Below, piece after piece: positions 1 to 20,100 of a stretch of DNA of 64,000 nucleotides. Within the stretch, counting starts at the first letter, position 1, and the number at the start of each line of letters is the position of its first letter. A program made the position numbers and the translations under genes. The stretch comes from Symsagittifera roscoffensis (taxonomy: Eukaryota > Xenacoelomorpha > Acoela > Convolutidae), in contig NC_087068.1 in NCBI RefSeq assembly GCF_963678635.1, positions 28,956,318 to 29,020,317 of the forward strand, in the 5' to 3' direction. The notes beneath the pieces were generated by a model. The model was not told the DNA's origin. It did not search any database and saw nothing but the letters and a program-made list of their open reading frames with translations.

Positions 1-259
1 CAAAGTCGACATAACAAAAACTGAAACTTTGAAAAGAAAAATAGAAAAAAATGTAAAAACTCACAATCAGACATGGTAAATTTACAAATTTATGAAGTTT
101 CAGTTATAGTGAAAACTGTTCAAATTGAAAAAAAACCATGCTTTAAGAAGCAAACCAATAGAAACCCTACCAGATAGAAAAAAAAGGCATTTCAAAAAAC
201 GGCAAATGAACCGACAGAAACCATGACGAAAACCACAAACCCGAAAAAAATTGCGTTAT
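1..259. other. AT-rich sequence, nothing recognised
   Basis: No gene, RNA or repeat structure that I can support before the tandem array that starts at 260. Confidence 0.5.
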
Positions 260-615
260 GAACTTTTTTGAAAAGATTATTACAACCTGAAATGGGTTTG
301 AACTAAAACTACTTGAGTAACGACTTAGTGCTTTTGTTTGAAATATGTGAACTTTTTTGAAAAGATTATTACAACCTGAAATGGGTTTGAACTAAAACTA
401 CTTGAGTAACGACTTAGTACTTTTGTTTGAAATATATGAACTTTTTTGAAAAGATTATTACAACCTGAAATGGGTTTGAACTAAAACTACTTGAGTAACG
501 ACTTAGTATTTTTGTTTGAAATATATGAACTTTTTTGAAAAGGTTTTTACAACCTGAAATGGGTTTGAATTAAAACTACTTGAGTAACGACTTCGTACTT
601 TTGTTTGAAATTTCA
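260..615. repeat. 89-bp tandem repeat, four copies
   Basis: Units begin at 260, 349, 438 and 527 with the string GAACTTTTTTGAAAAG and are exactly 89 bp apart. Copies 1-3 are nearly identical and copy 4 has a few more changes. There is no coding potential. It behaves like a small satellite or minisatellite block. Confidence 0.93.
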
Positions 616-2544
616 ATAAACTGAGATGTCAGAACCCGGTTGTGCAATTTTTGCTGTTGCAGTTGGAAAGAAAAAACAAGCAAGAAAGAATACCAAAACA
701 CACCAGCGGATTTAGGGTGGGAGGGGGTCGGACAGCCTCTCCTCAGGAATTTGTCCCCCTGTCGACCCAAATGGTACTTTTGAGATATAAATTTTTGTTG
801 ACGGACACTAAATTTTTCTTAAAGGCGCCTTGGGCGCGAACATATACTAATTTTGACGGGGGCTGATAACCAATTGCCTAAAAACGTCTTTTTTGGACTG
901 TTTTTTCAAAATTTTGCCTGCGGCGCACAAAATTTGGTCAAAATGGGGCCTTTAGAGTAATTTAGGAGAGCTCAGAAAATCAATTGGTCGACCTAAAAAA
1001 AAAGGTCGACTTCTGACTCGTTTCACCAACTACTTCGCTTTTTAAAAAATTAGCTTACAGACAATTGGAAATTACAATGAACGCAAGCAAACAGAAACTA
1101 AAAAGCCGACTTGTTCAATAAAAATTCATAATTGACTTTTCTTTGATGAAATTAACTCAATTTGAGAACACTGGATGAATAGGTAAAATTTGTATTCCGC
1201 TGAGAAATCTCAAAATTAAACTCTCGAAATTAGAAAATTCGGTCAGTTTTGTGACCTTTACACTTTCGCTGTTTGTAGTTTGCTTCCTTTTAACAAAGGA
1301 AATGAACTGAATTTAAAGAGAAATCAAAACATCACGACCTGATTGTTCATTATGTTCATTGACTTTAATCATATAAGAACTGAAGCAATTTTGTAACTTG
1401 TCGATTAGCAGCTAATTTTCAGTTCTTATGGATAAATAAGATCTTCTTATTAAGTAACTCATCGGACATACTGCCTCATCATCTCAATTCATTTAAGAAT
1501 GATATTCAGCGCTGATTAGTATCCTGCTTGCAAATAATGTAAGTCCGAACAAAAATTGAACTAAGCGCAAGCAAACGAGTCCAATCTCGATCCTGGAGGT
1601 TACTCCATAACACAGGTGATTTCATTTTCATTATCTCAGGCAGCTGCCTTTACCAATGGGGTAAAAAACAGCTCACTATTTTTAAAACATTTTTTGTCGT
1701 CATGCCTCACGTTTTCGGATCCAAAACACAATTCTGCAACAAGAGACGTAGACTTTAGATGAAACTAACCAGATCGCAATCTGCTTTGAATTACAAGGAT
1801 TTAAATGATGGATGTTCAAGCTTGCCGTTATTGACACTAGTCAAAACAACTGAGATTATGACTTGATAAATCTATCTGGAAGGTTGAGCCAGTTTTTGTT
1901 TCTCACTTCTGCACAGATCTGTTGTTTTCTAGATAAGCTATAAAAATCTACAGCCAAAGCGATCCTTGCCAAAGGCATGCCAACCCCGTACTCTTGTACA
2001 TATTTTTTGCTGGTGTCACTATTGTTATTCAATAATAATAGTTGAGGTTTCTACAAGTCGCAGAGTATCTTTGGAAGTCTATCCGACTATTATTTCCCAC
2101 AATCCAGACAGAATTACTTTGCTGATCTCTTTGCTGCACTTTTTTGCGATGCGAGGCCGTTTTTTGCGTCTAGCACTTCCACATGGTACAATTATAGCAC
2201 CCAAAATCGTTCAGTTTGTGGTAGACCTGAGGCTAGAGGTCAAGTGGAAGCTCATTCTCACACACTCATTGCCATAGCGAATGATCGAATAACTGATCTG
2301 ACTATCTCAAAGTAGACGACTCGCCGCTATGCTAAGTACCTATTAATTGTAATTTTATTTTCTAATCAAACAACGAAGACGCTTTTTACAGCCTTCGAAT
2401 TTGTGATCTGTCTGGTTATTCTGTGAGTGAACAACTGTTCATTAATTAAATTAAATTATTTGGATCACTGTACGCCATTTACTGTTATTACCATGTTTAT
2501 ACATTTAAATAACACAATTACTTCATGAAACGTAAAATCAAGAT
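616..2544. other. Intergenic AT-rich DNA with dispersed repeat fragments
   Basis: No convincing gene. Short similarity is visible between about 1190-1330 and 5030-5175 (CACTTTCGCTG followed by CCTTTTAACAAAGGAAATGA in both), so this is a dispersed repeat. The stretch around 870-1020 (GCCTAAAAACG, TTTGGACTG) resembles 63260-63350. The ORF at 1966-2277 has no recognisable domain and is probably spurious. The 3' end of the DPM1-like gene adjoins on the right. Confidence 0.5.
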
Positions 2545-10662
<8,118 letters not shown>

Positions 10663-13229
10663 TTATTTTAGCCGTCCTTCCTCTACAATAGCGCTTATGG
10701 AGTTGTCGATAAATTGAACTTTGCGTAGCGATCTGCACCCCCTTATACAAAGTATAGAGCTCCTCAGGAGCGCGAAGCTTATTTTAGTTCTTATGTAGTT
10801 TATAGATTCTGGATAGCTTTATTGTCTTTTTTCACTTAGTTTTTCGGCCAATCGCTGCATCGTCCGCGTGGCTGTTGGAGCAGCGCCACCGGTGCATCCA
10901 AAAATTATCGGGCAGAAGCTACTCTGCTGCTCTACGTTTAAAATTCTTTGCTGATATTTGGAGTTCTTCAGCGTTTCGTGGTATTTGTATGCATCCTTAT
11001 GCAGTTTTCGCGATGTTTTGGCATGGGGTTTGGAAATTTTCACATCAAAGAAAGCGCGGCTGAATCGTGAACCCCAGAGTCCGTTTGCCTTAATATCAAG
11101 TCGTGACTCATCTTCAGTTGTAGTTGAATTGTTGACAAAGCTTTCGCCTTGCAACGGCTGAAGTTTCGGCTCAATCTCGACGTCATGGTCAACCTCGTTC
11201 ATGAGGTTGGCGAATGTGTCTCTAATTTCATTGTGTTTTATGTGTGTAACCACCCTTTGCACAGTGAAGCGCATGTGTCAAGTTAAAATCAGCACCACAT
11301 GCACATGTGAGTGGGGTTTTGGTTTGTTCCCATCCGTATCTTAAGTAAATACCATCTCTGAACTCTGATTTATTCAGGTTGAAGTTGTATCTGCTCAGTG
11401 GTAAAGCATTGGGCCAGTTAGAGGCTCTCTTTTCAGAGGCCAGGTCGATTGCGTATTTATCTGTTTCATTTAAGGAGTTAATGAGGTTTGTTTTTTTTCG
11501 ATTCGTTCTATCAGTTTTCAATCTTTTGATTTTCGTACATATTTTTTCTTGCTGTGTTACTGCTGTAATAGGATCTTGAGATTCCAGTACTAGTGATGTT
11601 TCCTTGGACCATTCTAGGTAGCTTTCATGATCGGATGGCAGCTTGATGTTAAGTCCGCCCATTTTAAGGGGTAAGGAAGATATCTCACGGAACTGGGGGT
11701 TTAAAGTGTCTTTACCGACTAGGTTAGGTAATAATTGTTCTTTGATAATATTTTCAAATATTTCTAAGTTTTCCATAGTGTTAGGCGTTGTCCTGGCAAG
11801 GAATGAAAGCTTTTCTTGAACTCCTTTAGTATAGCAGGCATAAACGTTTTGAGGGGAGGTTTTAGCAATTTTCGTTAGTTTTTTCAAAATTTTGATTTGC
11901 TCATTCTGTTGATATTCGAGGAGTTTTTTTACATTCAGATTCTGTTCCTATAACTGAACCAAGCACTCGGGCTCCTGCCTTTATAGTGATTCCTGTGTTT
12001 GCGAAGATTTTCTGAGCTTCACCGAGTTTTTTATCCGTGACCATGAGTTGGCATTTGGATGCTTTCACGTGGTAGCCGAAAAATTTACCCAGTGATACAA
12101 TTTTATCGAGGACGGTTCGTAGATTGCTTAATTTACCGACTGCGTTTCCATCGTCTGCGTACCATTTCTGGGTTACATCTTCCACTGATAAAAATTTTAT
12201 GAGGGTATTATGGCTAGACCGTACATGGCCATTGCTAGTGGATCCCCCTGGGTTGTCCCTTCTTGAGAGTAGATTGTTTTTTTTTGTTAACGAATAGTTA
12301 AGATGGATTGGAGTAGGAGTTCCTAATCGCTGTTAAAAGGGAAGGGCAGGTATTTTCGATGTTTTTTATTGCCAGCTTTCGGTTCAGCGAGTTGAAAGCG
12401 TTTTCGGCATCTATCAGTAAAACAGCATCGGCGGAAGTTTTGCTGTATTGATCTCTTAGCGTGTGTATCGCATATTCAATGCCACATTTTTGTCATAGGC
12501 AGAGTTGGTAGTTTGAACCGAGCGACATGAGTTCGTTTTTTAGGCATTTAGTTATTGTTCGCCTTATTATTCTACGCATAACTTCTCCTATGCCTATGGT
12601 TCTTACCCCTGAATTCTTATCTAAGGATATTAATCTGCATGCGTTATATGGTTCCATTAATTCTGGATTTAGTCTTCTGTTGCCAATTTTTAGGCAATTT
12701 TAGCAATTTTTTTTGAAATTTCAACTGATTGCTGCCCGAAGTGTGTTAAAATACGTCTCCATTCTTTTGCATCGAGGCCAGATGGTCCATGCGATCCGTG
12801 CGTTCTCATGGCTGCCTTCTTGATATGTTGACCGTTTATCTGATCAAATATCGATGGATGGAAAGGAATTGTTTCGTTTGAGACTGGTGTAATATAGTTC
12901 ACATCAATTGGTTTAGATGGTGGGTGTTTCTCTATGAGAGTCTATTCTACTGTCTTACCTTTGACAATCTCGTCGAGCGAAAGAACGCCTTTAGATGTGT
13001 CTGTTAGTTTTGCAATTGCGCTTGATATTTTTCCAGTATTCATTAGTTTGTTGAACTGTTGTGCTTCAGTTTCAGTTTTTCTTCTACTTCCTTTCAACAA
13101 GCGCATTTGCAGCGCCTTTCCTTCGTTATATAGTCCATCCAGGTCTCCGTCTTGCCATTGCTTAAGTCGCCTTGCTATTGTTTTGGATAAAGATCCATCA
13201 ATTTCGGACTTTGTTTTGCACAGTAATAA
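10663..13229 (-). pseudogene. Non-LTR-type retroelement, RT and C-terminal part (left half, split by giant LTR element)
   Basis: Minus-strand RT gene with only a few lesions. From its 5' side: KQWQDGDLDGLYNEGKALQ near 13190-13080, AAMRTHGSHGPSGLDA at 12815-12770, RT motif A LLIDAENAFNSLNR near 12430-12390, catalytic WYADDGNA at about 12165-12140, FFGYHVKASKCQL, a thumb and zinc-like segment CACGADFNLTHALHCAKGG at 11320-11265, and a C-terminal domain (11250-10663). That domain contains RLDIKANG and AFFDVKI, spaced like a PD-(D/E)XK nuclease. An in-frame TAA lies at 10821-10819; the frame continues past it to a TAA at 10665-10663. The family's N-terminus continues at 37806-38311, across the inserted LTR element. 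I recognise this RT type from cnidarian-like genomes but cannot place it in a named clade. Confidence 0.82.
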
Positions 13230-14144
13230 TGTGACATTCGACCAGAATGGACAAAATGCAATCTCTGCAGACTTCGAAATTTTAGCAGTAAACCTTCCGA
13301 GTTAATGATTTTGAAGGATTAACGACGTTATTCGGATGATTAGCAGAACGGTGAAGGTCAGGATATTCCCGTATTTTAAAATTTTAAAATTTCGAAGTGA
13401 TGACGTAACATTTCTGAGAAACGTCAGAAACGGCCATTTTAGCAAAAAGAACTAAGAAAAACAGAACAACTTTATCTGTGATTGCGAACAGAACGAAAAT
13501 CGAAATAAAAGAGAACGACAACGAATTACAGAGAATGTTCCGAGTCGCAACTATTGTGCTGCTACAATAGTTGCAAGGCCGTTGCGAACAACGGTGAAGG
13601 GTGAAAACCAGCCTTCCGTGTTATTGTGAAATCGAACTTAAGGAGCTTGATTCGGTGGATTCACAAATCCGGAAGGGTTTCGGGACTGAAATTTTTAGCC
13701 TGTTATATGAACTTTTAGCATCCTGTCATGTCCTGACTTGAATTTAACTGATATTTGGATTAGTTTTGACAAGGATGAGGTGCTAGGAGTTGGGGGAAAG
13801 GGTTGATCCATCTTCGATGGAGATGATGATTTTTATCTACTGAGCAAAAACAATAGTAATATAATAAGTAGTAAGTAATGTTTTTAGGAGTGACCTCGTG
13901 GTCTGGGGATACTGAGACCCAGCCATGAGCTCACTATTTGCATGTAATTAAGTTAATTTGAGCGTTCTGGTCGAAGCCGGAGAACAGTAACGTTTTTGTC
14001 GACCCGATATTGGAAAGACCACCGAAAAGTACTGGCTTGGTAGAGACGGTGAAAAGCATGCAAAGCTCTGTTTAGACGCTAGCCAGTCGTCTTAGGACTT
14101 AGTTTTGTTCTCCGTCGATATGTATCTTCCGGGCGAATGTTACA
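13230..14144 (+). repeat. 5' LTR
   Basis: 915 bp with TG...CA ends and an 11-bp imperfect terminal inverted repeat (TGTGACATTCG / CGAATGTTACA). Differs from the 3' LTR only in the last ~60 bp (TCTTAGG against TCTTAAG; TGTTCTC against TGTTATC). It contains AATAAA at 13504-13509, a plausible polyadenylation signal, followed by three consecutive hairpins. Confidence 0.98.
13547..13676 (+). promoter_or_regulatory. Triple hairpin in LTR (likely RNA element)
   Basis: Three adjacent inverted repeats follow the AATAAA. The first is GCAACTATTGT/ACAATAGTTGC (11 bp, loop GCTGCT, 13547-13574). The second is CCGTTG-CGAA-CAACGG (13579-13594). The third is CCTTCCG/CGGAAGG with inner TTGTGAA/TTCACAA (13612-13676). 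The third hairpin's closing strand carries the AATCCGGAAGGGT motif repeated through the leader. The same structure lies in the 3' LTR at 37208-37337. It could act in polyadenylation, packaging or translation; I cannot tell which. Confidence 0.7.
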
Positions 14145-14156
14145 TACATGTTTTTA

Positions 14157-14174
14157 TGGCGCTCCTGGGTGTTA
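14157..14174 (+). promoter_or_regulatory. Candidate primer-binding site
   Basis: TGGCGCTCCTGGGTGTTA begins 12 nt after the LTR. It starts with TGG as expected for pairing to a tRNA CCA end. The rest does not match a tRNA that I can name with confidence, so the assignment is tentative. Confidence 0.35.
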
Positions 14175-14909
14175 TTCTTTTTAACATCATGACCGGCAGA
14201 ACCGTTAACGAGCATTCCGCGCCGAGCGCATGCTCACATTAACGCCCTTATTAGGCCTAAACCGCTGGGGCGGAAGGGTGGTTCGGAGCGCGGAAGCCCT
14301 CCGGATTACCGAGAATAGCTTTTTAACTTAGTTAAGACCGAAAATTCACGAACCAGGAAGGGTGGGGGGATCGGCCATTCCCTCATCCCCTGAGTCGTTT
14401 GTGACCAAAAACACTTAAAGATATAAGTAAAACCAAACAAAAAGTAGTAGAGTACCCAAGAAAAACAAAAAACATAAAAAATTGCCGAAAAAACCAAAAA
14501 CAGTAAAAAAAGTAAAAAAAATCAGTAGAAATCATCCCCCAGACAAGATGTGATCCGACCCCCCCGTTTGTTGTTGATAGATATATTGTTGTTACAGGCA
14601 TTTATATCAGTCAGGATCGTTACGATCAGTTTTGTAGCCCGTTTGTGAGGCTTGTACTTTAGGGTTATTTGAGCATTTAAGCACGTTAATGATAAATTGC
14701 GCTCAATCCGGAAGGGTCAGCTGATTTGCGCTCAATTCGGAAGGGTCTTGGGTGAAGACCGATCCGGCAAGCAGTACAAGGAGCAACAAGAAGGGGCTCA
14801 ACGACAACAACAATCGACTGTTGGGTATCGTTAACAAGTTTTGTATCCCTTTTGGTACAAAAAGTAAGATAGTAATCTGTGGGGGGCTCGACAGTGCTGC
14901 ACTGTAGTG

Positions 14910-14978
14910 ACCCTTCACCGAACTGCGAATATCCGAGTTAAGCACCTTAATTCGGATATTAAACAAACCCGGAGGGGT
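14910..14978 (+). promoter_or_regulatory. Leader hairpin module
   Basis: ACCCTTCACCG (14910) and CCCGGAGGGGT (14968) close a hairpin with a perfect inner 9-bp stem, AATATCCGA pairing with TCGGATATT. It is the clearest member of the ACCCTTC...CCGGAGGGGT family in the leader. Confidence 0.7.
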
Positions 14979-15387
14979 ATAGTATTACTATTATTATTAC
15001 TTCTAGAGCCTATATTAATAGTCTTATATCGTTTTTCAGTGAAAAACAACGAAAACAGACCGGTTTTTAGGGTCAAAATAGCGATATTTTGATCCCCCCA
15101 CAGGTCGCGATTTTTGAAATATCGATATTTTTTGAAACGGAAAAAACCGCTAAGTTAGTGTGTTACATCGTAACTGCACTACCACAACAGATAGAACCGG
15201 TTAAGTTAAGTTCGAAGGTGGTTGGAACTATTTTGGTACCGAAAACTGAAATTTCGTGATTTTTGAGAAAACGGAACACTAAAAATTTGGAAAATTTTTT
15301 GAAATTTTTGAGTTACAACAGTAAAAATAATTGTTCGGACAACGTCCACTAGCGAATCTACAAGTTTTAAAACCCGCTACCCGAAAG

Positions 15388-15453
15388 CCTTCCGGGTTGC
15401 AGAGAAATCGAACTTATCGTGTTTGATTTGGTGGATTCATCAATCCGGAGGGG
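15388..15453 (+). promoter_or_regulatory. Leader hairpin module, LTR-like
   Basis: CCTTCCGG (15388-15395) pairs with CCGGAGGGG (15445-15453). The loop shares AATCGAACTTA and GGTGGATTCA with the third LTR hairpin at 13612-13676, so this is a diverged duplicate of that LTR structure. Confidence 0.7.
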
Positions 15454-15963
15454 TACAGGTAGCATAGTTTTTCGCAAAATTTTTCAGCAGAAGCGTTTTA
15501 GATCGGGTCTTTTGCATTGAACTAGAAGAGTATAGGCCTTCTGAGCTCGGATCAATAATTTTTAGGTCGGAAGGACCAGAATTGCGGAAAAAGTTAGGTA
15601 GAACCTATAAGAGAGAAAAATTTTTGAGTTTAGAAAAAAGACGTTTTGGTTAATAACTTTGGAACTACTGGGCATATCGAGTTAATCTTGGTACCATTAG
15701 ATCAGAAATTAGCTAACCTTACTAGTAGGAAACAGAATTACTCGAAAAAGCGAGCGAGAAAATTTTTGGAGATTGTTTTTAGCAAATTACACAAATCCGG
15801 AGGGGTACACCCTTCACGTTTTATAAATTTTTCTGAAAAACCCTTAGACCCCTACCAATAGGTAATAGCGGTTGAATAAAGTAACTTTAGGCCATTCTAG
15901 ACCAAAAGGGAGGGCTAAAGGCACAGCAAAAGCTTAATCGAGCCGAAGTTAGGCCAGCGATAA

Positions 15964-16098
15964 GACCCTTCACCGTTGGTGTGAATTGTCAAATAAGAAG
16001 CTTAACTTCAATCCGGAAGGGTCTAGGAAGGTAGCACATACCCTTCCCAGTTAATTGAAAGAGCATAATTGCATCGGAGAACGTATCAGGAGGGGTAT
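15964..16098 (+). promoter_or_regulatory. Two further leader hairpin modules
   Basis: GACCCTTCACCG (15964) with CCGGAAGGGTC (16013-16023), then TACCCTTCC (16039) with GGAGGGGTAT (16088-16097). Both have the outer complementarity of the other modules and 30-50 nt between arms. Confidence 0.6.
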
Positions 16099-16140
16099 AG
16101 GTTGAAAAAAGGAAATCTCCGAAAAGCTACTTTTTACAAA

Positions 16141-16355
16141 ACCGGAGGGCACCCAATCCGGAGGGGTCAAACATTTTCAAGTTAGGAGGGGTCCGAATCC
16201 GGAGGGGTCCGAATCCGGAGGGGTCTTATAGTTGCTAATTCGGAGGGGTCCAAATCCGGAGGGGTCTTATATTAACCAACTCAGAGGGGTCCCAATCCGG
16301 AGGGGTCTAGATTTTGTTAGTCCGGAAGGGTCCTATTTGTGCCAATCCGGAGGAA
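16141..16355 (+). repeat. Array of about 11 AATCCGGAGGGGTC motifs
   Basis: Copies or close variants start near 16142, 16155, 16182, 16195, 16210, 16237, 16252, 16278, 16293, 16319 and 16343, with spacers of 0-15 bp. Scattered single copies occur from 14700 on and one in each LTR. The conserved core is CCGGAGGGGTC. Uneven spacing and flanking variation look like a protein- or RNA-binding array, not a simple satellite. Confidence 0.9.
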
Positions 16356-17137
16356 TATTTTTTTTATTAAAGGACTTCGGCAAACGAAAGAAAGACTAAA
16401 AATTGAGAGGTATTAGGTTATTAACACACAGGCTAGGTATCAGTGACTGCACTGGTAACTTGCCTTTCAATAAGAACCAGACTAATACAAGACAGGTCCG
16501 AACTCGGATATTCGCGACACTAAGTCTAAATTAAAAAGAGCGTGATTCATTGGTGTGGATTGAAACATAATACGTTTTTGGGAAAAGTGACTGCCCTGAG
16601 GATTTTAGTAGGTCTAGCTCGGGCAGTCCGAAGGCAGATAGGTAACACAGTACTCGGTGGGTGCAATAGCCGCCCACTTGAGAAAATTACTGCCTTCAAA
16701 GTTTTGTCTGTTTGGTGCAGCACCGAGCAGGGAAAGCTTTTTCTTCAAAAGACAAGTTCGACTATTGTACTGCGACCGACTAAGAGTACATTACACATAC
16801 GTTTTTTTCATAGAGACATTCATATTCTGTCATTATATATTTGTTTGTTTTTGATTTTAAATCAACATAAACTGTGCTTGATTGGGTAGTGAGTACACTA
16901 TCTTTTAAATTGACTGATAACATCATATTGTGCTAGTTTTCAAATCTTTGGACCGATAATCGGTTAATGTGAATAAATTTTATACAAACTGTACTCTGAT
17001 AACATACAGGGATTCGTGGTCACTATTTAATAGGATCTTGTGAAAATTATTGTGTTGTGTCATTATTATTGTTAATAAAACTATAAGGTCTCTAGCAATC
17101 GGGTTAAGTATAGACATTAATAAGTGACAAATAGAGA

Positions 17138-20100
17138 ATGAGTCTAGACAAGTCAAGGATACCAAAACGAGGTAATAGCTCTAGGAAATTCATACCTGAA
17201 AAGCAAAGAAAAACGATGACCGATCCTTTTGTGGATTGGATCAAGCGATCCCGGTCCGATAAAGGGGAGACGGTTTCAGGCAGAATGGTTGAAACGAGAA
17301 GTCAGAAGACCTCAGAAGAGCGAAAAGAACTGTTAGAAGTGGAGGTCAATATAGACCATACCATGAATGACAACCAGGAAGTAAATGGACTGGAAGGGAG
17401 AGGCAGAAGGCTGGCGAGTGAATCTACCCCGGTAGAACAAGGCCATGATTTTGCCACTTCCACCGGGACATTGGATCGAGAAGAGATGTCGGAACTGTCC
17501 GACATCTCAACTGAAGTAGCGGCGACTAGAAGATCTCCGACAGACAACACTATGATGGCAGGCGGAACTGGGAAACAAACAACGTCATCATCATTCTCAG
17601 AAAGAATGAAGAACACCTTCGGAAACATCTTTCCATTCAGCATGGGAGGAGGAGCAGGAAACGACGGTGAATCCCAGGAGGAAGAGGATGAAGAGGAGCA
17701 AGGGGACTTTGGATCTCAGGTCAGCCTCAACAGTTCGATCCAGGAGAACGAGGCATACGTCGGAAGAGAGACTGGAACCATGGACAAATTTGGTGTAGTG
17801 ACAACGATAAGCAAAGAGGCAAACACACCGGGCCAGTCAAAAGACTTCGCGATTAGGAAAAATTCAGAGCCACAAACTGGAGAGAGTAGAACCAGAGGGC
17901 TAGGCAACGCGTTAGCGGATCCTGAAATAGATAATGAAAAGACGTCGAGACAGAGAGTCAAGGCCCGGATCTCGACCAGCACGAAACTACCTGGGACCGA
18001 CAGGGTTACACCGCCACTAGTGACGCCACTCGTGGATAACGGGGCAGCACTAGAAGAAGCTTTAAACAACATAGTGGACAAATTAGGAGAACAAAACGAG
18101 CAGATGTCAATAAGGATGAGTGAACTAGAAAGAGCAGTTCACATTGAAAGAGAAAGTCTGCGGGAAGAAATAAACCGCAATAGACAGGAAGTTGGCAGGA
18201 GCGAAAAACGCTTGAAAAAAAGAACGGACGAACATATGACGAGTAACTTGTCGCGAATGACAAGAGAGGCGGAACAGAGGGAGTTACGCTTAAAAGCTGA
18301 CATGGAGAAGTTAAGAATTCAGCAAGAGCAGTCTCTTGGGACTCTTGACACAAAGATAGACGCGATGATGGAGAGGCGAACTCAGGCTATCATGGATAGG
18401 TTGGACGGGCTACTAAGCAGCAAGAGTGGACCAAAAGAAGGAGAGCCGAAATCGGGAGGTCCCAGTAGGGAACCGAGGGTGAACTTCAATGAACATCAAA
18501 GGAGAAAGACGTATGGATCCACTAGAGGCAGGGGCAGTTCATCAGGCTATGCCACAAGGGGTAATGCAGCATGGGGCCCGAACAGTAGAGCAAGTTCAAC
18601 GGGGAACAGACAAACCTCTAACGAACGACCAACGCAAAGCACACATGCGACTGGGAGAAGTGATTCCGGCAACAGGGGGCATGCAAGCCCGAGGAGGAGT
18701 CATATGGGCCAAGCGGGAAACGCTCATGGTGATTCGGATTGCAGGGATGCACCGCACACAGAGCCTTCGACAAGGTGTGAGGACACTCAAGCGGGACACT
18801 CAAGGGATGCTACGGCAATGGCCACGGCATTTGAACCCCTGAACAGGTCTTTGGAGACATTCCTGAAGAGGTTATCTAGAACCAATGAACGCAGTGAGAA
18901 GTCCAGAAGAGTCTTTAAGAAGCCAAGATGCTACAAAGACGAATCTGATGGCTGTATTGATACCTGGATAGAGGTAATGAAGCTGCATTTCGAGGAAGAG
19001 GACTTGTCGGAGAGACAGGAATGCAGCGCGCTCACCAGCAACTTAGAAGGGACAGCCCTGAACTGTGTCATGGCCAAGAAACAGTATCAACGTGACACTG
19101 CTGAGAAAATCTTCGAAATCTTGTTAAACCGTTTCGGATCAGGGGTGCAGGGGCACCAGGCGATGATGCGCTTCGAGAAACGGAGGCAACGAGAAGATGA
19201 AACAATAGACAAGTTTCTCGATGATTTGGAAATGCTGAGAAGACGCAGCCAACCGGATGAGTCAAACCGAAGGATGAACCTGGCCGTAGCCTCAAAATTC
19301 ATCGATGGTGTGAAAAATGATGAACTTCGTACGATGCTAGCAACGCATTACACACCACTATCAACTAATGCGCCAACACCGGAGGAGTTGAGGCTCAAAT
19401 CAAAAGAGTATCTTTTGTTGAAACCTCCTTCGAGATCTGGATATTACAAGAACAATTATGGAAATTTTAACAACGGACCAGCAAACCAAGGGAACAATTG
19501 GTACAAACCGAGGGATGATATGGACAAGAGACGTTCTTGTGCTAATTGCAGTTCAACAGACCATCATGTGTCAGCATGCCCAGCTTACAAACAAGGCATG
19601 AAAGCAATAGGCTTTAGCCTCGAGGACGAAGATGCGTCAGAGTTGGATCATGAGGATTTCATGAGAGGAGTAATTACGAAATTCGGCCCGAGGTGTTTCT
19701 TTTGCAACTTGGAAGGTCATTTTAAATCAGATTGTCCGCAATTCTGGGATGCAGTGGCAGACATCAAGCATCCAAGACATGAAGAAGCTTTGTCAGGAGT
19801 GAAAGCCAGCAAGGCTCGACTTTTGAGTGAAGCGGAGGCACGCAGAAAGGATAAACCTCAAGAGCTGGTGGCAAAGAAAATGCAAGCGGTAACAAGGGAG
19901 ACACGTGAGCCGGAACCAGCAACTGCGGCTGAGGACTTCAAGATCGATTATAAGGCAGCCGCAAGGGATGCTCTAAATAGAGTACAACAGGAATTGGTGA
20001 CGAAAGAGATCGAACAAAAAGTGAAACTTGAACTGGAAAATGAAAAGCTTCAGGAGCAATTGAATACCTTCGAAGCAACGGAGTTCGAGGAGACGAAAAC

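Larger units (their letters stand above)
14145..17137 (+). other. Structured 5' leader of giant element (untranslated)
   Basis: About 3 kb between the LTR and gag with no long ORF. It holds repeated hairpin modules that open with ACCCTTC-like and close with CCGGARGGGT-like sequence (14910-14978, 15388-15453, 15964-16023, 16040-16098) and the dense motif array at 16141-16355. A leader this long and structured would obstruct scanning, so internal initiation or splicing out of the leader is likely (inference). Confidence 0.8.

Noticed and set aside
14157-14174. Confident lysine-tRNA primer-binding site
   Set aside because: Only the first six bases (TGGCGC) match; listed as a weak candidate instead.
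16141-16355. CRISPR-like array
   Set aside because: Repeats are 14 bp with 0-15 bp spacers inside a eukaryotic retroelement leader; wrong sizes and context.
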